From positions 400,993 through 464,992 of the forward strand of contig NZ_VDUX01000003.1 of assembly GCF_008039565.1 (NCBI RefSeq): a stretch of 64,000 nt of DNA, read 5' to 3'. The stretch comes from Aeromicrobium terrae. GTDB taxonomy: Bacteria > Actinomycetota > Actinomycetes > Propionibacteriales > Nocardioidaceae. A model generated the notes under the pieces. It was not told the origin of the DNA, did not search any database, and was given only the letters and a program-made list of their open reading frames with translations. This document shows positions 1 through 8,502 of this stretch, in pieces. Both the position numbers and the translations under genes were made by a program. The stretch's first letter is position 1. The number at the start of each line of letters is the position of its first letter.

Positions 1-256
1 TGAGCAGCGCGATCGGCCGCTTGTTGGCGCGGAAGTCGACGAGCGACGTGCGGATGGCGGCCGCGTAGAGCAGGGGCGGCAGCAGGCCGATCAGCACCAG
101 CTCGGGACTCAGCTCGACGTCCGGGACGAACGGCACGTACGAGCCGGCGATGCCGACGGCGATCAGGGCCAGGGGCGCTGAGGTGAAGCGTTGGGTGAGC
201 GCCGTGACGACCACCGCGATGGCCACGACGGTGACCAGCGTGAGGGCGACGTCCAC
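1..256 (-). CDS. Na+/H+ antiporter, CPA1/NhaP family (N-terminal part, cut by window edge)
   Basis: The first 85 codons of a membrane protein run off the left edge of the window. Translation from the GTG at 256 gives a hydrophobic segment, then a second one ending in a LLPPLLYAAAIRTSL stretch followed by a basic turn. That PPLL(Y/F)AAA pattern after the second helix is typical of CPA1 cation/proton antiporters, which exchange cytoplasmic Na+ or K+ for protons. The rest of the transport domain is outside the window. A TTG at 268 is an alternative in-frame start, but a TTGAAT hexamer sits 6 nt before the GTG and favours a leaderless start there. It is divergent from the ggt gene. Family assignment is from a short stretch only. 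Confidence 0.72.
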   Translation of the reverse strand, partial: MDVALTLVTVVAIAVVVTALTQRFTSAPLALIAVGIAGSYVPFVPDVELSPELVLIGLLPPLLYAAAIRTSLVDFRANKRPIALL

Positions 257-268
257 GGCGGTATTCAA
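257..268 (-). promoter_or_regulatory. possible leaderless promoter of the antiporter gene
   Basis: TTGAAT (268 to 263 on the minus strand) lies 6 nt before the GTG start. It departs from TANNNT at position 2, so this is weaker than the other leaderless promoters in the window. Confidence 0.35.
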
Positions 269-300
269 CCATCCGTGCCCCGCCGGGCATTCCCATCGCG

Positions 301-329
301 TTGCCCGGCGTCGACGACCGACTTACGGT
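301..329 (+). promoter_or_regulatory. putative sigma-70-type promoter of ggt
   Basis: TTGCCC (301-306) and TACGGT (324-329) are separated by 17 bp. Transcription would start near 336, leaving a short leader with a GAGGGGG ribosome-binding site ahead of the ATG at 365. Confidence 0.45.
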
Positions 330-364
330 GAGGAAGCCGTCGATTCGAGGGGGATGGTTCGTCC

Positions 365-2197
365 ATGCACGGCTTCAGCACCTGGTCCATGCGCGGCGCG
401 ATCGCGCTCGCCGCCGCCACCGCGGCCGCCACACTCGCAGTCACCACCGGTCCGGCCAGCGCCGACCGCACGCCGCCGACCAAGGTCGCGACGTCGCACG
501 GGTCCGGCGGGGCCGTGTCGTCGGTCGACCCGAACGCGACGCGCGTCGGCATCGCGGTCCTGCGCAGCGGCGGCAACGCGGCCGACGCAGCCGTGGCCAC
601 CGCGGCGGCGCTCGGCGTCACCGAGCCGTACAGCGCCGGCGTCGGCGGAGGCGGATACTTCGTCTACCACGACGCGCGCACCGGTCAGACGCGCACGATC
701 GACGGTCGCGAGACCGCGCCGGCCGGCATCACCCACGACGCCTTCATCGATCCCGCCATCGGCGATCCGTACCCGTTCACCCCGGAGCTGGTCTCGTCCG
801 GCGTCTCGGTCGGCGTGCCCGGAACCCTGGCCACCTGGGACGCGGCGCTGAAGGACTTCGGCACCCTGTCGCTGAAGAAGGCGCTCCAGCCGTCGATCCA
901 CCTGGCGAAGAAGGGCTTCGTCGTCGACGACACCTTCCGCAGCCAGACCCTCGACAACAAGACGCGGTTCGCCGCATTTCCGGACACGGCGAAGCTGTTC
1001 CTCCCCGGAGGCGACGCGCCCGCCGTCGGCTCGGTGTTCCGCAACCCCGAGCTCGCGAAGACCCTCGGCCTGATCGCCGACCAGGGTCCTTCCGCGTTCT
1101 ACGACGGCGCCATCGCCGACGAGATCGCCGACGTCGTGCAGCACCCGCGCAAGGACCCGGCGTCCGACCTGCCCGCGCCACCCGGGTCGATGACGGCCGA
1201 CGACCTCTCGGGCTACCGGGTCAAGCGCCAGGCGCCGACGTCCGTCGACTACCGCGGGCTGACCGTGAAGGGCATGGCGCCGTCGTCGTCGGGCGGCACC
1301 ACCGTCGGCGAGGCGCTGAACATCCTCGAGGGCTTCGACCTCGGCGCCGGCGACGCGCTCGCCAAGAGCCTGCACCTCTACCTGGAGGCGTCCGCGCTCG
1401 CGTTCGCCGACCGAGGCGCCTACGTCGGCGACCCGGCCTTCGTCGACGTGCCGACGCAGACGCTGCTCAGCCAGGCGTTCGCCGACTCGCGCGCGTGCAC
1501 GATCGACCCCGAGCACGCGGCGACGAAACCGGTGCCCGCCGGCGACCTCGGCGCGACCGGCTGCGAGGACGCCGCGCACGAGGAGAAGCCGGACACCGAG
1601 AACGTCTCGACGACGCACCTCTCGGTCGTCGACCGGTGGGGCAACGCGGCTGCGTACACGCTCACGATCGAGCAGACCGGCGGCTCGGGCATGACCGTGC
1701 CCGGGCGCGGCTTCCTGCTCAACAACGAGCTGACCGACTTCAGCGCCGTCTACGACCCGAAGGACCCGAACCGGATCGAGCCCGGCAAGCGGCCGCGATC
1801 GTCGATGTCGCCGACGATCGTGCTCGACGACCACGACGACGTGAAGTACGTCGTCGGCTCGCCCGGCGGCTCGACGATCATCACGACGGTCCTGCAGATC
1901 CTGCTGAACCGCATCGACCTCGGCATGACCTTGCCCGAGGCGATCGCGGCGCCGAGGGCGTCACAGCGCAACACCGCGTCCGTGACGGCCGAGCCGACGT
2001 TCATCGACGCCTACGAGGACGCCCTCGCGCCCTTCGGCCACGTGCTGGTGCCCTCCGGCGACGCGTTCACGTCGGCGGCCGAGATCGGTGCCGCGGCGGC
2101 GATCGAGGTCGGGAGCCACGGCGAGCTCACGGCCGCCGCCGAGCCGGTGCGTCGAGGCGGCGGGACCGCCCTCGTGGTCAAGCCGAACGGTCGTTGA
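365..2197 (+). CDS. ggt: gamma-glutamyltranspeptidase, secreted
   Basis: This 610-residue enzyme cleaves the gamma-glutamyl bond of glutathione-type or gamma-glutamyl peptides and transfers the glutamyl group to water or amino acids outside the membrane. A Sec signal peptide covers about residues 1-34. The precursor is normally self-cleaved just before the nucleophile, which here is the first Thr of the STTHLSVVD motif near residue 416. Other family motifs are the N-terminal GGNAADAAVA block, LNNELTDFS, and GSPGGSTII near the C terminus. Length and motif order match one intact precursor with a large and a small subunit. Mycothiol-using bacteria lack glutathione, so the natural substrate may be other gamma-glutamyl peptides; that is inference. 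The start follows a GAGGGGG site about 12 nt upstream. Confidence 0.95.
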   Translation: MHGFSTWSMRGAIALAAATAAATLAVTTGPASADRTPPTKVATSHGSGGAVSSVDPNATRVGIAVLRSGGNAADAAVATAAALGVTEPYSAGVGGGGYFVYHDARTGQTRTIDGRETAPAGITHDAFIDPAIGDPYPFTPELVSSGVSVGVPGTLATWDAALKDFGTLSLKKALQPSIHLAKKGFVVDDTFRSQTLDNKTRFAAFPDTAKLFLPGGDAPAVGSVFRNPELAKTLGLIADQGPSAFYDGAIADEIADVVQHPRKDPASDLPAPPGSMTADDLSGYRVKRQAPTSVDYRGLTVKGMAPSSSGGTTVGEALNILEGFDLGAGDALAKSLHLYLEASALAFADRGAYVGDPAFVDVPTQTLLSQAFADSRACTIDPEHAATKPVPAGDLGATGCEDAAHEEKPDTENVSTTHLSVVDRWGNAAAYTLTIEQTGGSGMTVPGRGFLLNNELTDFSAVYDPKDPNRIEPGKRPRSSMSPTIVLDDHDDVKYVVGSPGGSTIITTVLQILLNRIDLGMTLPEAIAAPRASQRNTASVTAEPTFIDAYEDALAPFGHVLVPSGDAFTSAAEIGAAAAIEVGSHGELTAAAEPVRRGGGTALVVKPNGR

Positions 2198-2214
2198 GCT
2201 CGTCCGCCCCACCC

Positions 2215-2332
2215 TCGGTGGTCGAGTAGCGGAGGCCGCCCGCGGCCGACGCGTATCGAGACCACGTCTGACGTCAGGTGGTCTCGATACACCTCCAGCT
2301 CGCTGGCGCTCGCGGAGGCACTCGACCATCGG
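2215..2332. repeat. long palindromic repeat, family A, copy 1
   Basis: An element of about 118 bp that recurs 177 bp downstream with very few differences. It has outer inverted arms (GGTGGTCGAG at the left, CTCGACCATC at the right) and an inner inverted pair, GTATCGAGACCAC and GTGGTCTCGATAC, around CGTCTGACGTCAG. It fills the space between ggt and ispH. The nested inverted arms suggest a REP or non-autonomous mobile element; it has no credible gene. Confidence 0.85.
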
Positions 2333-2335
2333 TCA

Positions 2336-2370
2336 TTGAGCCTGCCGAAATGACCTTTCAACAAGCTCAA
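2336..2370. repeat. inverted repeat between the two family A copies
   Basis: TTGAGCCTGCCGAAA (2336-2350) and TTTCAACAAGCTCAA (2356-2370) are complementary at 12 of 15 positions around a 5-nt loop. It looks like a separate short hairpin repeat and could also act as a terminator for ggt or ispH. Confidence 0.55.
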
Positions 2371-2391
2371 GGTCCGTGGCTCGCCTCACCT

Positions 2392-2509
2392 TCGGTGGTC
2401 GAGTAGCGGAGGCCGCCCGCGGCCGACGCGTATCGAGACCACGTCTGACGTCAGGCGGTCTCGATACACCTCCAGCTCGCTGGCGCTCGCGGAGGCACTC
2501 GACCACCGG
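2392..2509. repeat. long palindromic repeat, family A, copy 2
   Basis: Second, nearly identical and same-orientation copy of the element at 2215-2332; for example T replaces nothing but a C-to-T change is seen in the inner arm (GGCGGTCTCG here). It ends just before the ispH stop codon. Confidence 0.85.
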
Positions 2510-2516
2510 ACTGGAG

Positions 2517-3512
2517 CTAACGCCCGCTCTGCTCGGCCAGCTTCATGTCGCGGCGGAGCTCCGGCGGGAGGGAGAACGTCAGGCTCTCCTCGGCGGTGCG
2601 GACCGCGGCGGCGTCGGGGTGGCCGTGCTCGGCGAGGTAGGCGAGCACGTCCTGCACGAGGTCGTCAGGCACGGAGGCACCTGAGGTGACGCCGACCTTC
2701 TCGACGCCCTCGAGCCAGGCGTCGTCGATCTCGGTGACGTCGTCGATGCGGTAGGAGGCGCTGGCCCCGTTCTCGAGGGCGACCTCGACGAGGCGGACGG
2801 AGTTGGAGGAGTTGGCCGAGCCGACGACGATGACGAGGTCGGCCTCCTTGGCGATCTCCTTGACCGCGACCTGCCGGTTCTGCGTGGCGTAGCAGATGTC
2901 GTCGCTGGGCGGGTCCTCCAGGTGCGGGAACTTCTCCCGCAGCCGGCGGACGGTCTCCATGGTCTCGTCGACGCTCAGCGTGGTCTGCGAGAGCCACGAC
3001 AGCTGCGTGCCCTCGGGGAACTCCAGCGAGTCGACGTCGTCCGGGTGCTCGACGAGCGTGATGCTCTCCGGCGCCTCGCCCGCGGTGCCCTCGACCTCCT
3101 CGTGACCGGCGTGGCCGATCAGGAGGATGTGCCGGCCCTCGCGGGCGAACCGCTTGGCCTCGTGGTGCACCTTCGTGACCAGCGGGCACGTGGCGTCGAT
3201 CGTCTTCAGGTTCCGCTCCGCGGCCTGGGCGTGCACCGCCGGCGAGACGCCGTGGGCGGAGAAGACGACCGTGGCGCCCTCGGGCACCTCGTCGAGCTCC
3301 TCGACGAAGATCGCGCCGCGAGCGGCGAGATTCTGGACGACGTGCTTGTTGTGCACGATCTGCTTGCGCACGTAGACCGGGGCGCCGTACAGGTCGAGCG
3401 CCTTCTCGACCGTGATGACGGCGCGGTCGACGCCCGCGCAGTAGCCTCGCGGGTCGGCCAGCAGCACGCTGCCGCCGACGGGGGGCATGCCGAGCTCGAC
3501 GTGGGAGGACAT
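2517..3512 (-). CDS. ispH: 4-hydroxy-3-methylbut-2-enyl diphosphate reductase
   Basis: The last enzyme of the MEP isoprenoid pathway: a [4Fe-4S] enzyme that reduces HMBPP to IPP and DMAPP in the cytoplasm. The three cluster-binding cysteines are all present: Cys25 in [10 protein letters not shown], Cys109 in ATCPLV and Cys207 in [17 protein letters not shown] and [10 protein letters not shown] are further family signatures. At 331 residues it is full length. The ATG at 3512 is 6 nt from a TAGGCT hexamer, so a leaderless message is likely. It is divergent from xseA with only 30 bp between them, the same arrangement of neighbours as lytB2 and xseA in mycobacteria. Its product feeds the uppS enzyme encoded elsewhere in this window. 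Confidence 0.97.
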   Translation of the reverse strand: MSSHVELGMPPVGGSVLLADPRGYCAGVDRAVITVEKALDLYGAPVYVRKQIVHNKHVVQNLAARGAIFVEELDEVPEGATVVFSAHGVSPAVHAQAAERNLKTIDATCPLVTKVHHEAKRFAREGRHILLIGHAGHEEVEGTAGEAPESITLVEHPDDVDSLEFPEGTQLSWLSQTTLSVDETMETVRRLREKFPHLEDPPSDDICYATQNRQVAVKEIAKEADLVIVVGSANSSNSVRLVEVALENGASASYRIDDVTEIDDAWLEGVEKVGVTSGASVPDDLVQDVLAYLAEHGHPDAAAVRTAEESLTFSLPPELRRDMKLAEQSGR

Positions 3513-3524
3513 GACTCCAGCCTA
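3513..3524 (-). promoter_or_regulatory. leaderless promoter of ispH
   Basis: TAGGCT (3524 to 3519) stands 6 nt before the ATG. It is back to back with the xseA promoter. Confidence 0.6.
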
Positions 3525-3530
3525 ACGACC

Positions 3531-3542
3531 TAGTGTGTGGCC
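3531..3542 (+). promoter_or_regulatory. leaderless promoter of xseA
   Basis: TAGTGT (3531-3536) stands 6 nt before the ATG at 3543. It decides that start over the in-frame GTG at 3537. Confidence 0.6.
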
Positions 3543-4760
3543 ATGGCCCTGGAGACCAGCCCGGACGCACCGGCACCGCTGCGTCAGGTCTCCACGCTGA
3601 TCGGCCAGTACGTCGGCCGGCTGGGCGCCGTCTGGCTGGAGGCCCAGGTGGCGTCGGTGAACCGCCGCCCCGGGGTCTGCTTCCTCGTGCTCCGCGACCT
3701 GCGGGCCACCCTGTCGATCCGCGCCACGTGCCACTCCTCGATCCTCGACGCCGCCAGCACGCCGGTCGCGCCCGGTCAGCGGGTCGTCGTGCATGCCAAG
3801 CCCACGTTCTACGAGCCCGACGGCACGCTGTCGCTGGAGATCCGCGAGATCCGGCCCACCGGCGAGGGCGAGCTGCTGGCCCAGCTCGAGCGCCGCAAGC
3901 AGCTGCTGGCCGCCGAGGGTCTCTTCGACCCGCGGCTGAAGAAGGCGCTGCCCCTGCTCCCCCGTGCCATCGGCCTGGTCACCGGCCGCGACTCCGCCGC
4001 CGAGAAGGACGTGCTCGAGAACGCCCGCATGCGCTGGCCCGGCGTCACGTTCGTCGTCCGGCACGCCACCATGCAGGGCCCCAAGTGCGCCGGCGAGGTC
4101 ATGGGCGCGATGCGATCGCTGGAGCAGTCCGGCAACGTCGACGTCATCGTCATCGCCCGCGGCGGCGGCTCCATCGAGGACCTGCTGCCGTTCTCCGACG
4201 AGGGTCTGGTCCGCGCCGTGCACGGGTGCTCGGTGCCGGTCGTCAGCGCCATCGGGCACGAGCCCGACTCCCCGATCCTCGACCTCGTCGCCGACGTCCG
4301 CGCCTCCACGCCCACCGACGCGGCCAAGCGGGTCGTGCCCGACGTCGCGCAGGAGGTCGCCGGACTCGCCGCGGCGCGGGAGCGGGCCACCCGCGCCGTG
4401 CTCGCCCTGCTGCACCGCGAGGCGCACACGCTCGAGCAGCTGCGGTCTCGCCCGGTGCTGGCTCAGCCGGCCACGCTCGTCGACGCCCAGCAGACCGTGG
4501 TGCTCGACGCCCTCGACCGCGCCCGTCGCAGCCTGCGGCACACCATCGACCGCGAGCGCGACACCGTCGGACACCACCTCGCCCGCGTCCAGTCGCTGTC
4601 GCCGCTGGCCACCCTGCGCCGCGGGTACGCCGTCGCGCAGCACCCCGACGGCAGCGTCATCACCGCTCTCGACCAGGTGCCCGAGGAGTTCGCCGTCCGC
4701 CTGGCCGACGGCCGGGTCGCCGTCCGCACCCTCTCGACCGAGGAGACCCCCCATGACTGA
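3543..4760 (+). CDS. xseA: exodeoxyribonuclease VII large subunit
   Basis: Catalytic large subunit of exonuclease VII, which degrades single-stranded DNA from either end into oligonucleotides. An N-terminal OB-fold domain covers about residues 1-105, followed by the catalytic domain with the GLVTGRDSAAEKDV, IARGGGSIEDLLPFSDE and SAIGHEPDSPILDLVAD blocks, then a long coiled-coil region and a conserved C-terminal segment (LRRGYAVA). At 405 residues it is a normal length. The stop overlaps the xseB start by 8 nt, indicating coupled translation of the two subunits. Confidence 0.96.
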   Translation: MALETSPDAPAPLRQVSTLIGQYVGRLGAVWLEAQVASVNRRPGVCFLVLRDLRATLSIRATCHSSILDAASTPVAPGQRVVVHAKPTFYEPDGTLSLEIREIRPTGEGELLAQLERRKQLLAAEGLFDPRLKKALPLLPRAIGLVTGRDSAAEKDVLENARMRWPGVTFVVRHATMQGPKCAGEVMGAMRSLEQSGNVDVIVIARGGGSIEDLLPFSDEGLVRAVHGCSVPVVSAIGHEPDSPILDLVADVRASTPTDAAKRVVPDVAQEVAGLAAARERATRAVLALLHREAHTLEQLRSRPVLAQPATLVDAQQTVVLDALDRARRSLRHTIDRERDTVGHHLARVQSLSPLATLRRGYAVAQHPDGSVITALDQVPEEFAVRLADGRVAVRTLSTEETPHD

Positions 4761-4977
4761 GACCCCGGAGATCCCCTACGAGCAGGCGCGCGACGAGCTG
4801 GTCGCCACGGTGCAGAAGCTGGAGTCCGGGGGCACCACGCTCGAGGAGTCGCTCGCCCTCTGGGAGCGCGGTGAAGAGCTCGCCGCCATCTGCCAGCGGT
4901 GGCTCGACGGCGCGCGGGAGCGGCTCGCCAAGGCGTCAGGCGCGGCTCATGATGACGAGGAGAGCGACGAGACGTAG
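4753..4977 (+). CDS. xseB: exodeoxyribonuclease VII small subunit
   Basis: A 74-residue helical protein that binds the C-terminal region of XseA and is needed for exonuclease VII activity. It shows the family pattern YEQARDELVATVQKLESGG followed by LEESLALWERGEEL. The start ATG lies inside the end of xseA. Its 3' end overlaps the convergent DUF4245 gene by 31 bp. It was identified in a frame shared with a shadow reading frame of xseA, so only the part from 4753 is real. Confidence 0.95.
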   Translation: MTETPEIPYEQARDELVATVQKLESGGTTLEESLALWERGEELAAICQRWLDGARERLAKASGAAHDDEESDET

Positions 4978-5471
4978 CGCTCGATCTCCGCGCGCTTCGC
5001 GCTGCCGGTGACGAGGACGGTCATGTCGCCGTCGCGGCGCACGTAGGTCGAGTCACCGTCGGGCTCCGTCCGCCGCTGCCACGACGTCCCGTCGATGGTC
5101 ACCGAGCCGGCGGGGCGGCTGTCCTCGGCGAACTTCCGGATCGTCTCCTGGGCGCTCGCGCGGAGCTGCTCGAGGCCGACGTACTCGTCGTCGTCGGTGA
5201 TCACGCCGAGGTGCCAGGAGTCGCTCTCGTAGCGCGCCGACGTGGCCCGCCAGCCCTTCGGCAGCGACGTCGGGCCCAGGAGATCGAAGTCCGCCACCGG
5301 GCGAGCGCTGTCGAGGGCCGACTGGTAGTCGACGGTGCTGGTCGGGTGCTCCGGCTCGACGGTCATGATCTGCGCGATGCCGTACACGCCCAGCAGGATG
5401 GCGCCGATGACGGCGACCGATCGCAGGATGTCGCCCAGGGCCGGGTTGCCCCGGCTGCTGGTTCCACTCAT
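4947..5471 (-). CDS. DUF4245 single-pass membrane protein
   Basis: A 174-residue protein with one N-terminal membrane helix (about residues 17-37, RSVAVIGAILLGVYGIAQI) and an extracytoplasmic domain that matches DUF4245. The function is unknown. The family is confined to Actinobacteria and habitually lies beside glpX and xseAB, as here and at Rv1100 in M. tuberculosis. The ATG at 5471 has an AGGAG site; an upstream in-frame ATG at 5531 would add a segment not expected in the family and would run into the next promoter. Its C terminus is a Ser-rich tail encoded over the end of xseB. Confidence 0.8.
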   Translation of the reverse strand: MSGTSSRGNPALGDILRSVAVIGAILLGVYGIAQIMTVEPEHPTSTVDYQSALDSARPVADFDLLGPTSLPKGWRATSARYESDSWHLGVITDDDEYVGLEQLRASAQETIRKFAEDSRPAGSVTIDGTSWQRRTEPDGDSTYVRRDGDMTVLVTGSAKRAEIERYVSSLSSSS

Positions 5472-5539
5472 GCGGCGCTCCTGACCGTATTTCTCCGCAG
5501 ATGCGGAGATAGTGCTGTGCATCAGCCGCACGTGCGGTC

Positions 5540-5551
5540 TACCGTGCTGTC
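5540..5551 (+). promoter_or_regulatory. leaderless promoter of the HTH-TOBE gene
   Basis: TACCGT (5540-5545) stands 6 nt before the ATG at 5552; the modAB genes probably share this promoter. Confidence 0.55.
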
Positions 5552-5941
5552 ATGACCGAGTACCGGCTGGCCGAGGCCGCGGACCTGCTGGGCGTCAGCG
5601 ATGACACCCTACGTCGCTGGCAGCAGCAGGGACGCTTCAGCACCACGGGCTCGCCCGGCGTCGCGACGATCGCCGGCGCGGACCTGGCTCGGCTCGCCGT
5701 CGAGGTGGCCGACTCCCCCGACCGCGGTCCCTCCACGGGCAGCACCCGCAACCGGCTGCGCGGCATCGTCACCAAGGTCACGAAGGACACCGTGATGGCG
5801 CAGGTCGAGGTGGCGTGCGGCCCGTACCGGGTGGTCTCGCTGATCAGCCGCGAGGCGGCCGACGACCTCGAGCTCGAGCCCGGCTCGCTCGTCTGGGCCT
5901 CGGTCAAGTCCACGAACGTCTCGCTCGAGGTCACGCAGTGA
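5552..5941 (+). CDS. HTH-TOBE molybdate-responsive regulator or molybdopterin-binding protein
   Basis: A 129-residue protein with a MerR/excisionase-like helix-turn-helix at residues 3-35 (RLAEAADLLGVSDDTLRRW) and a single TOBE (Mop) domain at about 65-129 (RNRLRGIVTKV...). TOBE domains bind molybdate or tungstate, so the protein is probably a one-component sensor for the modAB genes that follow. The stop codon overlaps the modA GTG, indicating an operon. This HTH-plus-Mop architecture is common in actinobacteria upstream of mod genes. Whether it activates or represses cannot be read from the sequence. Confidence 0.85.
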   Translation: MTEYRLAEAADLLGVSDDTLRRWQQQGRFSTTGSPGVATIAGADLARLAVEVADSPDRGPSTGSTRNRLRGIVTKVTKDTVMAQVEVACGPYRVVSLISREAADDLELEPGSLVWASVKSTNVSLEVTQ

Positions 5942-6681
5942 GGCGTGCCACCGTCCTGGCGCTCGTCGTCGCTCTCACCGCCTGCGGGTCCGGGTCCGAC
6001 GGCTCCTCCGGGAGGACGACGCTGAAGGTGCTGGCCGCCTCCTCGCTCACCGAGTCGTTCACCGCGCTCGAGCAGCGGTACGAGAAGGCGCATCCCGGCG
6101 TCGACGTGAAGCTGTCCTTCGACTCCTCCGCCATCCTCGTCGAGCAGCTGTCGCAGGGCCTCGACGCCGACGTCCTCGCCACCGCCGACACCGCGACGAT
6201 GGACAAGGCCGAGCAGGCCGGCGTCGTCACCGGCACGCCGACGGTCTTCGCCTCCAACACACTCGTCATCGCCACCCCGAGGGGGAACCCGGCCGGGATC
6301 CGCGGCCTCGACGACCTCGCCACGTCGACGTTCGCCGTCTGCGTGCCGGCCGCCCCGTGCGGCGACGCGGCTCAGCGCCTGTTCCAGCTCGAGGGGTTCA
6401 CGGCGAAGCCGACGACCGAGGAGGAGAACGTCAAGGGTGTGCTCACCAAGGTGGTGACCGGCGAGGTGGACGCCGGCCTCGTCTACGTCTCGGACGCGCA
6501 GGCTGCCGGCGACCAGGTCGAGGTGGTCCAGGCCGCCAACGCCTCCGAGGTGGTCAACGTCGACCCGATCGCCGCGGTGAAGGGCGGCGACCGAGGGGCG
6601 GCCCAGGACTGGATCCGGCTGATCACGGGCGCCGAGGGGCAGCGCGTCCTGGCCTCCTTCGGGTTCGGTCCCCGTGCGTAG
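5938..6681 (+). CDS. modA: molybdate ABC transporter substrate-binding lipoprotein
   Basis: A 247-residue lipoprotein with a short signal peptide and lipobox LTAC at about residues 13-16, so it should be anchored outside the cytoplasmic membrane where it captures molybdate. The mature part has the ModA pattern: LKVLAASSLTESF at the N terminus (Ser residues that bind the oxyanion), an SSAILVEQL loop, DVLATAD, and GLVYVSDA near the C-terminal half. The GTG start overlaps the preceding stop by 3 nt, and modB begins inside its 3' end. Confidence 0.92.
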   Translation: MRRATVLALVVALTACGSGSDGSSGRTTLKVLAASSLTESFTALEQRYEKAHPGVDVKLSFDSSAILVEQLSQGLDADVLATADTATMDKAEQAGVVTGTPTVFASNTLVIATPRGNPAGIRGLDDLATSTFAVCVPAAPCGDAAQRLFQLEGFTAKPTTEEENVKGVLTKVVTGEVDAGLVYVSDAQAAGDQVEVVQAANASEVVNVDPIAAVKGGDRGAAQDWIRLITGAEGQRVLASFGFGPRA

Positions 6682-7465
6682 GAGCGCCCCACCTCCCGCG
6701 GTCGTCGTCGCGGCCGGGCTGGCGACGCTGCTGCTCGTCGTCCCGCTCGTCGCCCTGTTCGTCCGCGCGCCGTGGAGCACGCTCGGCGACCTGCTCACCA
6801 GCGACTCGCTGCTGACCGCCCTGCGACTCAGCCTGGTGACGGCGTCGATCGCGACGGTGGTGTGCGTCCTCGTCGGCGTCCCGCTGGCCTGGGTCCTCGC
6901 CCGCGTGGACTTCCGCGGTCGGTCCCTGGTGCGCTCGCTGGTCACGGTGCCGCTCGTCCTGCCGCCCGTCGTCGCCGGCGTCGCGCTGCTCACGGCGTTC
7001 GGCCGGAACGGGTTCGTCGGCGAGCCGCTCCGCGACGCGTTCGGCGTGACGATCCCGTTCTCGACCACCGCCGTCGTCCTGGCGCAGGTGTTCGTCGCGA
7101 TGCCGTTCCTGGTGATCTCGGTAGAGGGGTCGTTCCGCACGGCCGACCCGACGCTCGACGAGGAGGCCGCGATGGCCGGTGCCAGCCGGTGGCAGACGTT
7201 CCTGCGGGTCAACGTCCCGCTGGCGATGCCCGGCATCCTCGCCGGCGCCGTGCTCGCCTGGGCTCGCGCGATCGGCGAGTTCGGCGCGACGATCACGTTC
7301 GCCGGCAACTCCGAGGGCGTCACCCGCACCATGCCGCTGGAGATCTACACGGCGTTGCAGACCGACCCGGAGCCGGCGATCGCGCTCAGCATCGTCCTGC
7401 TCGTCCTCAGCGTCGCCGTGCTGGCCGCCCTCCGCGAGCGCTGGCTGTCGAACCCCTGGGAGTGA
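6674..7465 (+). CDS. modB: molybdate ABC transporter permease
   Basis: A 263-residue inner-membrane protein with about six hydrophobic segments. It carries the cytoplasmic EAA loop that docks the ATPase (EEAAMAGASRWQTFLRVNVP followed by LAMPGI) and the ModB-type SVEGSFRTADP segment. It starts at a GTG overlapping the modA stop. No modC ATPase follows: the next gene, glpX, starts 25 nt downstream with its own promoter. The permease must therefore use an ATPase encoded elsewhere. Confidence 0.93.
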   Translation: MRRSAPPPAVVVAAGLATLLLVVPLVALFVRAPWSTLGDLLTSDSLLTALRLSLVTASIATVVCVLVGVPLAWVLARVDFRGRSLVRSLVTVPLVLPPVVAGVALLTAFGRNGFVGEPLRDAFGVTIPFSTTAVVLAQVFVAMPFLVISVEGSFRTADPTLDEEAAMAGASRWQTFLRVNVPLAMPGILAGAVLAWARAIGEFGATITFAGNSEGVTRTMPLEIYTALQTDPEPAIALSIVLLVLSVAVLAALRERWLSNPWE

Positions 7466-7478
7466 GGTGACCCATCGG

Positions 7479-7490
7479 TAGGATGCCCGT
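7479..7490 (+). promoter_or_regulatory. leaderless promoter of glpX
   Basis: TAGGAT (7479-7484) stands 6 nt before the GTG at 7491. Confidence 0.6.
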
Positions 7491-8501
7491 GTGACCAACA
7501 GCCTGCAGCCCGCCGCCCAAGCCCCGGACCGCAACCTCGCCCTCGACCTGGTGCGCGTCACCGAGGCCGGTGCGATGGCGGCCGGCCGCTGGGTCGGGCG
7601 CGGCGACAAGAACGGCGCCGACGGCGTCGCGGTCAACGCGATGCGCACGCTGATCAACACGGTGCAGATGAACGGCGTCGTCGTCATCGGCGAGGGCGAG
7701 AAGGACCACGCCCCGATGCTCTACAACGGCGAGCACGTCGGCGACGGCACCGGTCCGGACGTCGACGTCGCGGTCGACCCCATCGACGGCACCACCCTGG
7801 CCGCCAAGAGCATGCCCAACGCCGTCTCGGTCATGGCCGTCGCGCCGCGCGGCTCGATGTACGACCCGTCCGCCGTCTTCTACATGGAGAAGCTCGTGGC
7901 CGGTCCCGAGGCCGCCGACGTCGTCGACATCCGCCTCCCGGTCGCCGAGAACATCTCCCTCGTGGCCAAGGCCAAGGGCGTGCAGGTCAGCGACGTCACG
8001 GTGTGCGTGCTCGACCGTCCGCGGCACGAGAAGCTGGTCGAGGAGATCCGCGCCACCGGGGCTCGCATCAAGTTCATCATGGACGGCGACGTCGCCGGAG
8101 CCATCACGGCGGCCCGCCCGGACACCGGCGTCGACCTGTTGGTCGGGGTCGGCGGCACACCGGAGGGCATCATCACCGCCTGCGCGATGAAGTGCGTCGG
8201 CGGCATCATCCAGGGCCGGCTGTGGCCCACCGACGACGCCGAGCGGCAGCGGGCGATCGACGCGGGCCTCGAGCTCGACGTCGTGCTCGACACCGACGAC
8301 CTCGTCCGCGCCGACGACGTCTTCTTCGTCGCCACCGGCATCACCGACGGCGAGCTGATGGACGGTGTCCGCTACGGCGCCGGCAAGGCGTACACCGAGT
8401 CGATCGTCATGCGCTCGCGCAGCGGCACGGTCCGCAAGATCTCGAGCGAGCACCAGCTGCACAAGCTGAAGGCGTACTCCACCGTCGACTACGAGCACTG
8501 A
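7491..8501 (+). CDS. glpX: fructose-1,6-bisphosphatase class II
   Basis: A 336-residue cytoplasmic phosphatase that makes fructose 6-phosphate in gluconeogenesis; in most actinobacteria this is the only FBPase. Metal-site signatures are visible: [28 protein letters not shown] (the DPxDGT motif shared with inositol-phosphatase folds) and the downstream [12 protein letters not shown] block. The GTG start is fixed by a TAGGAT leaderless promoter. The stop is 1 nt from the hydrolase start downstream. It shares the neighbourhood with fumC and DUF4245, as in mycobacteria. Confidence 0.96.
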   Translation: MTNSLQPAAQAPDRNLALDLVRVTEAGAMAAGRWVGRGDKNGADGVAVNAMRTLINTVQMNGVVVIGEGEKDHAPMLYNGEHVGDGTGPDVDVAVDPIDGTTLAAKSMPNAVSVMAVAPRGSMYDPSAVFYMEKLVAGPEAADVVDIRLPVAENISLVAKAKGVQVSDVTVCVLDRPRHEKLVEEIRATGARIKFIMDGDVAGAITAARPDTGVDLLVGVGGTPEGIITACAMKCVGGIIQGRLWPTDDAERQRAIDAGLELDVVLDTDDLVRADDVFFVATGITDGELMDGVRYGAGKAYTESIVMRSRSGTVRKISSEHQLHKLKAYSTVDYEH

Positions 8502-8502
8502 C

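Noticed and set aside
2088..2684. Two plus-strand frames sharing a GRVAEAARGRRVSRP peptide
   Set aside because: They are merely translations of the duplicated family A repeat, not genes.
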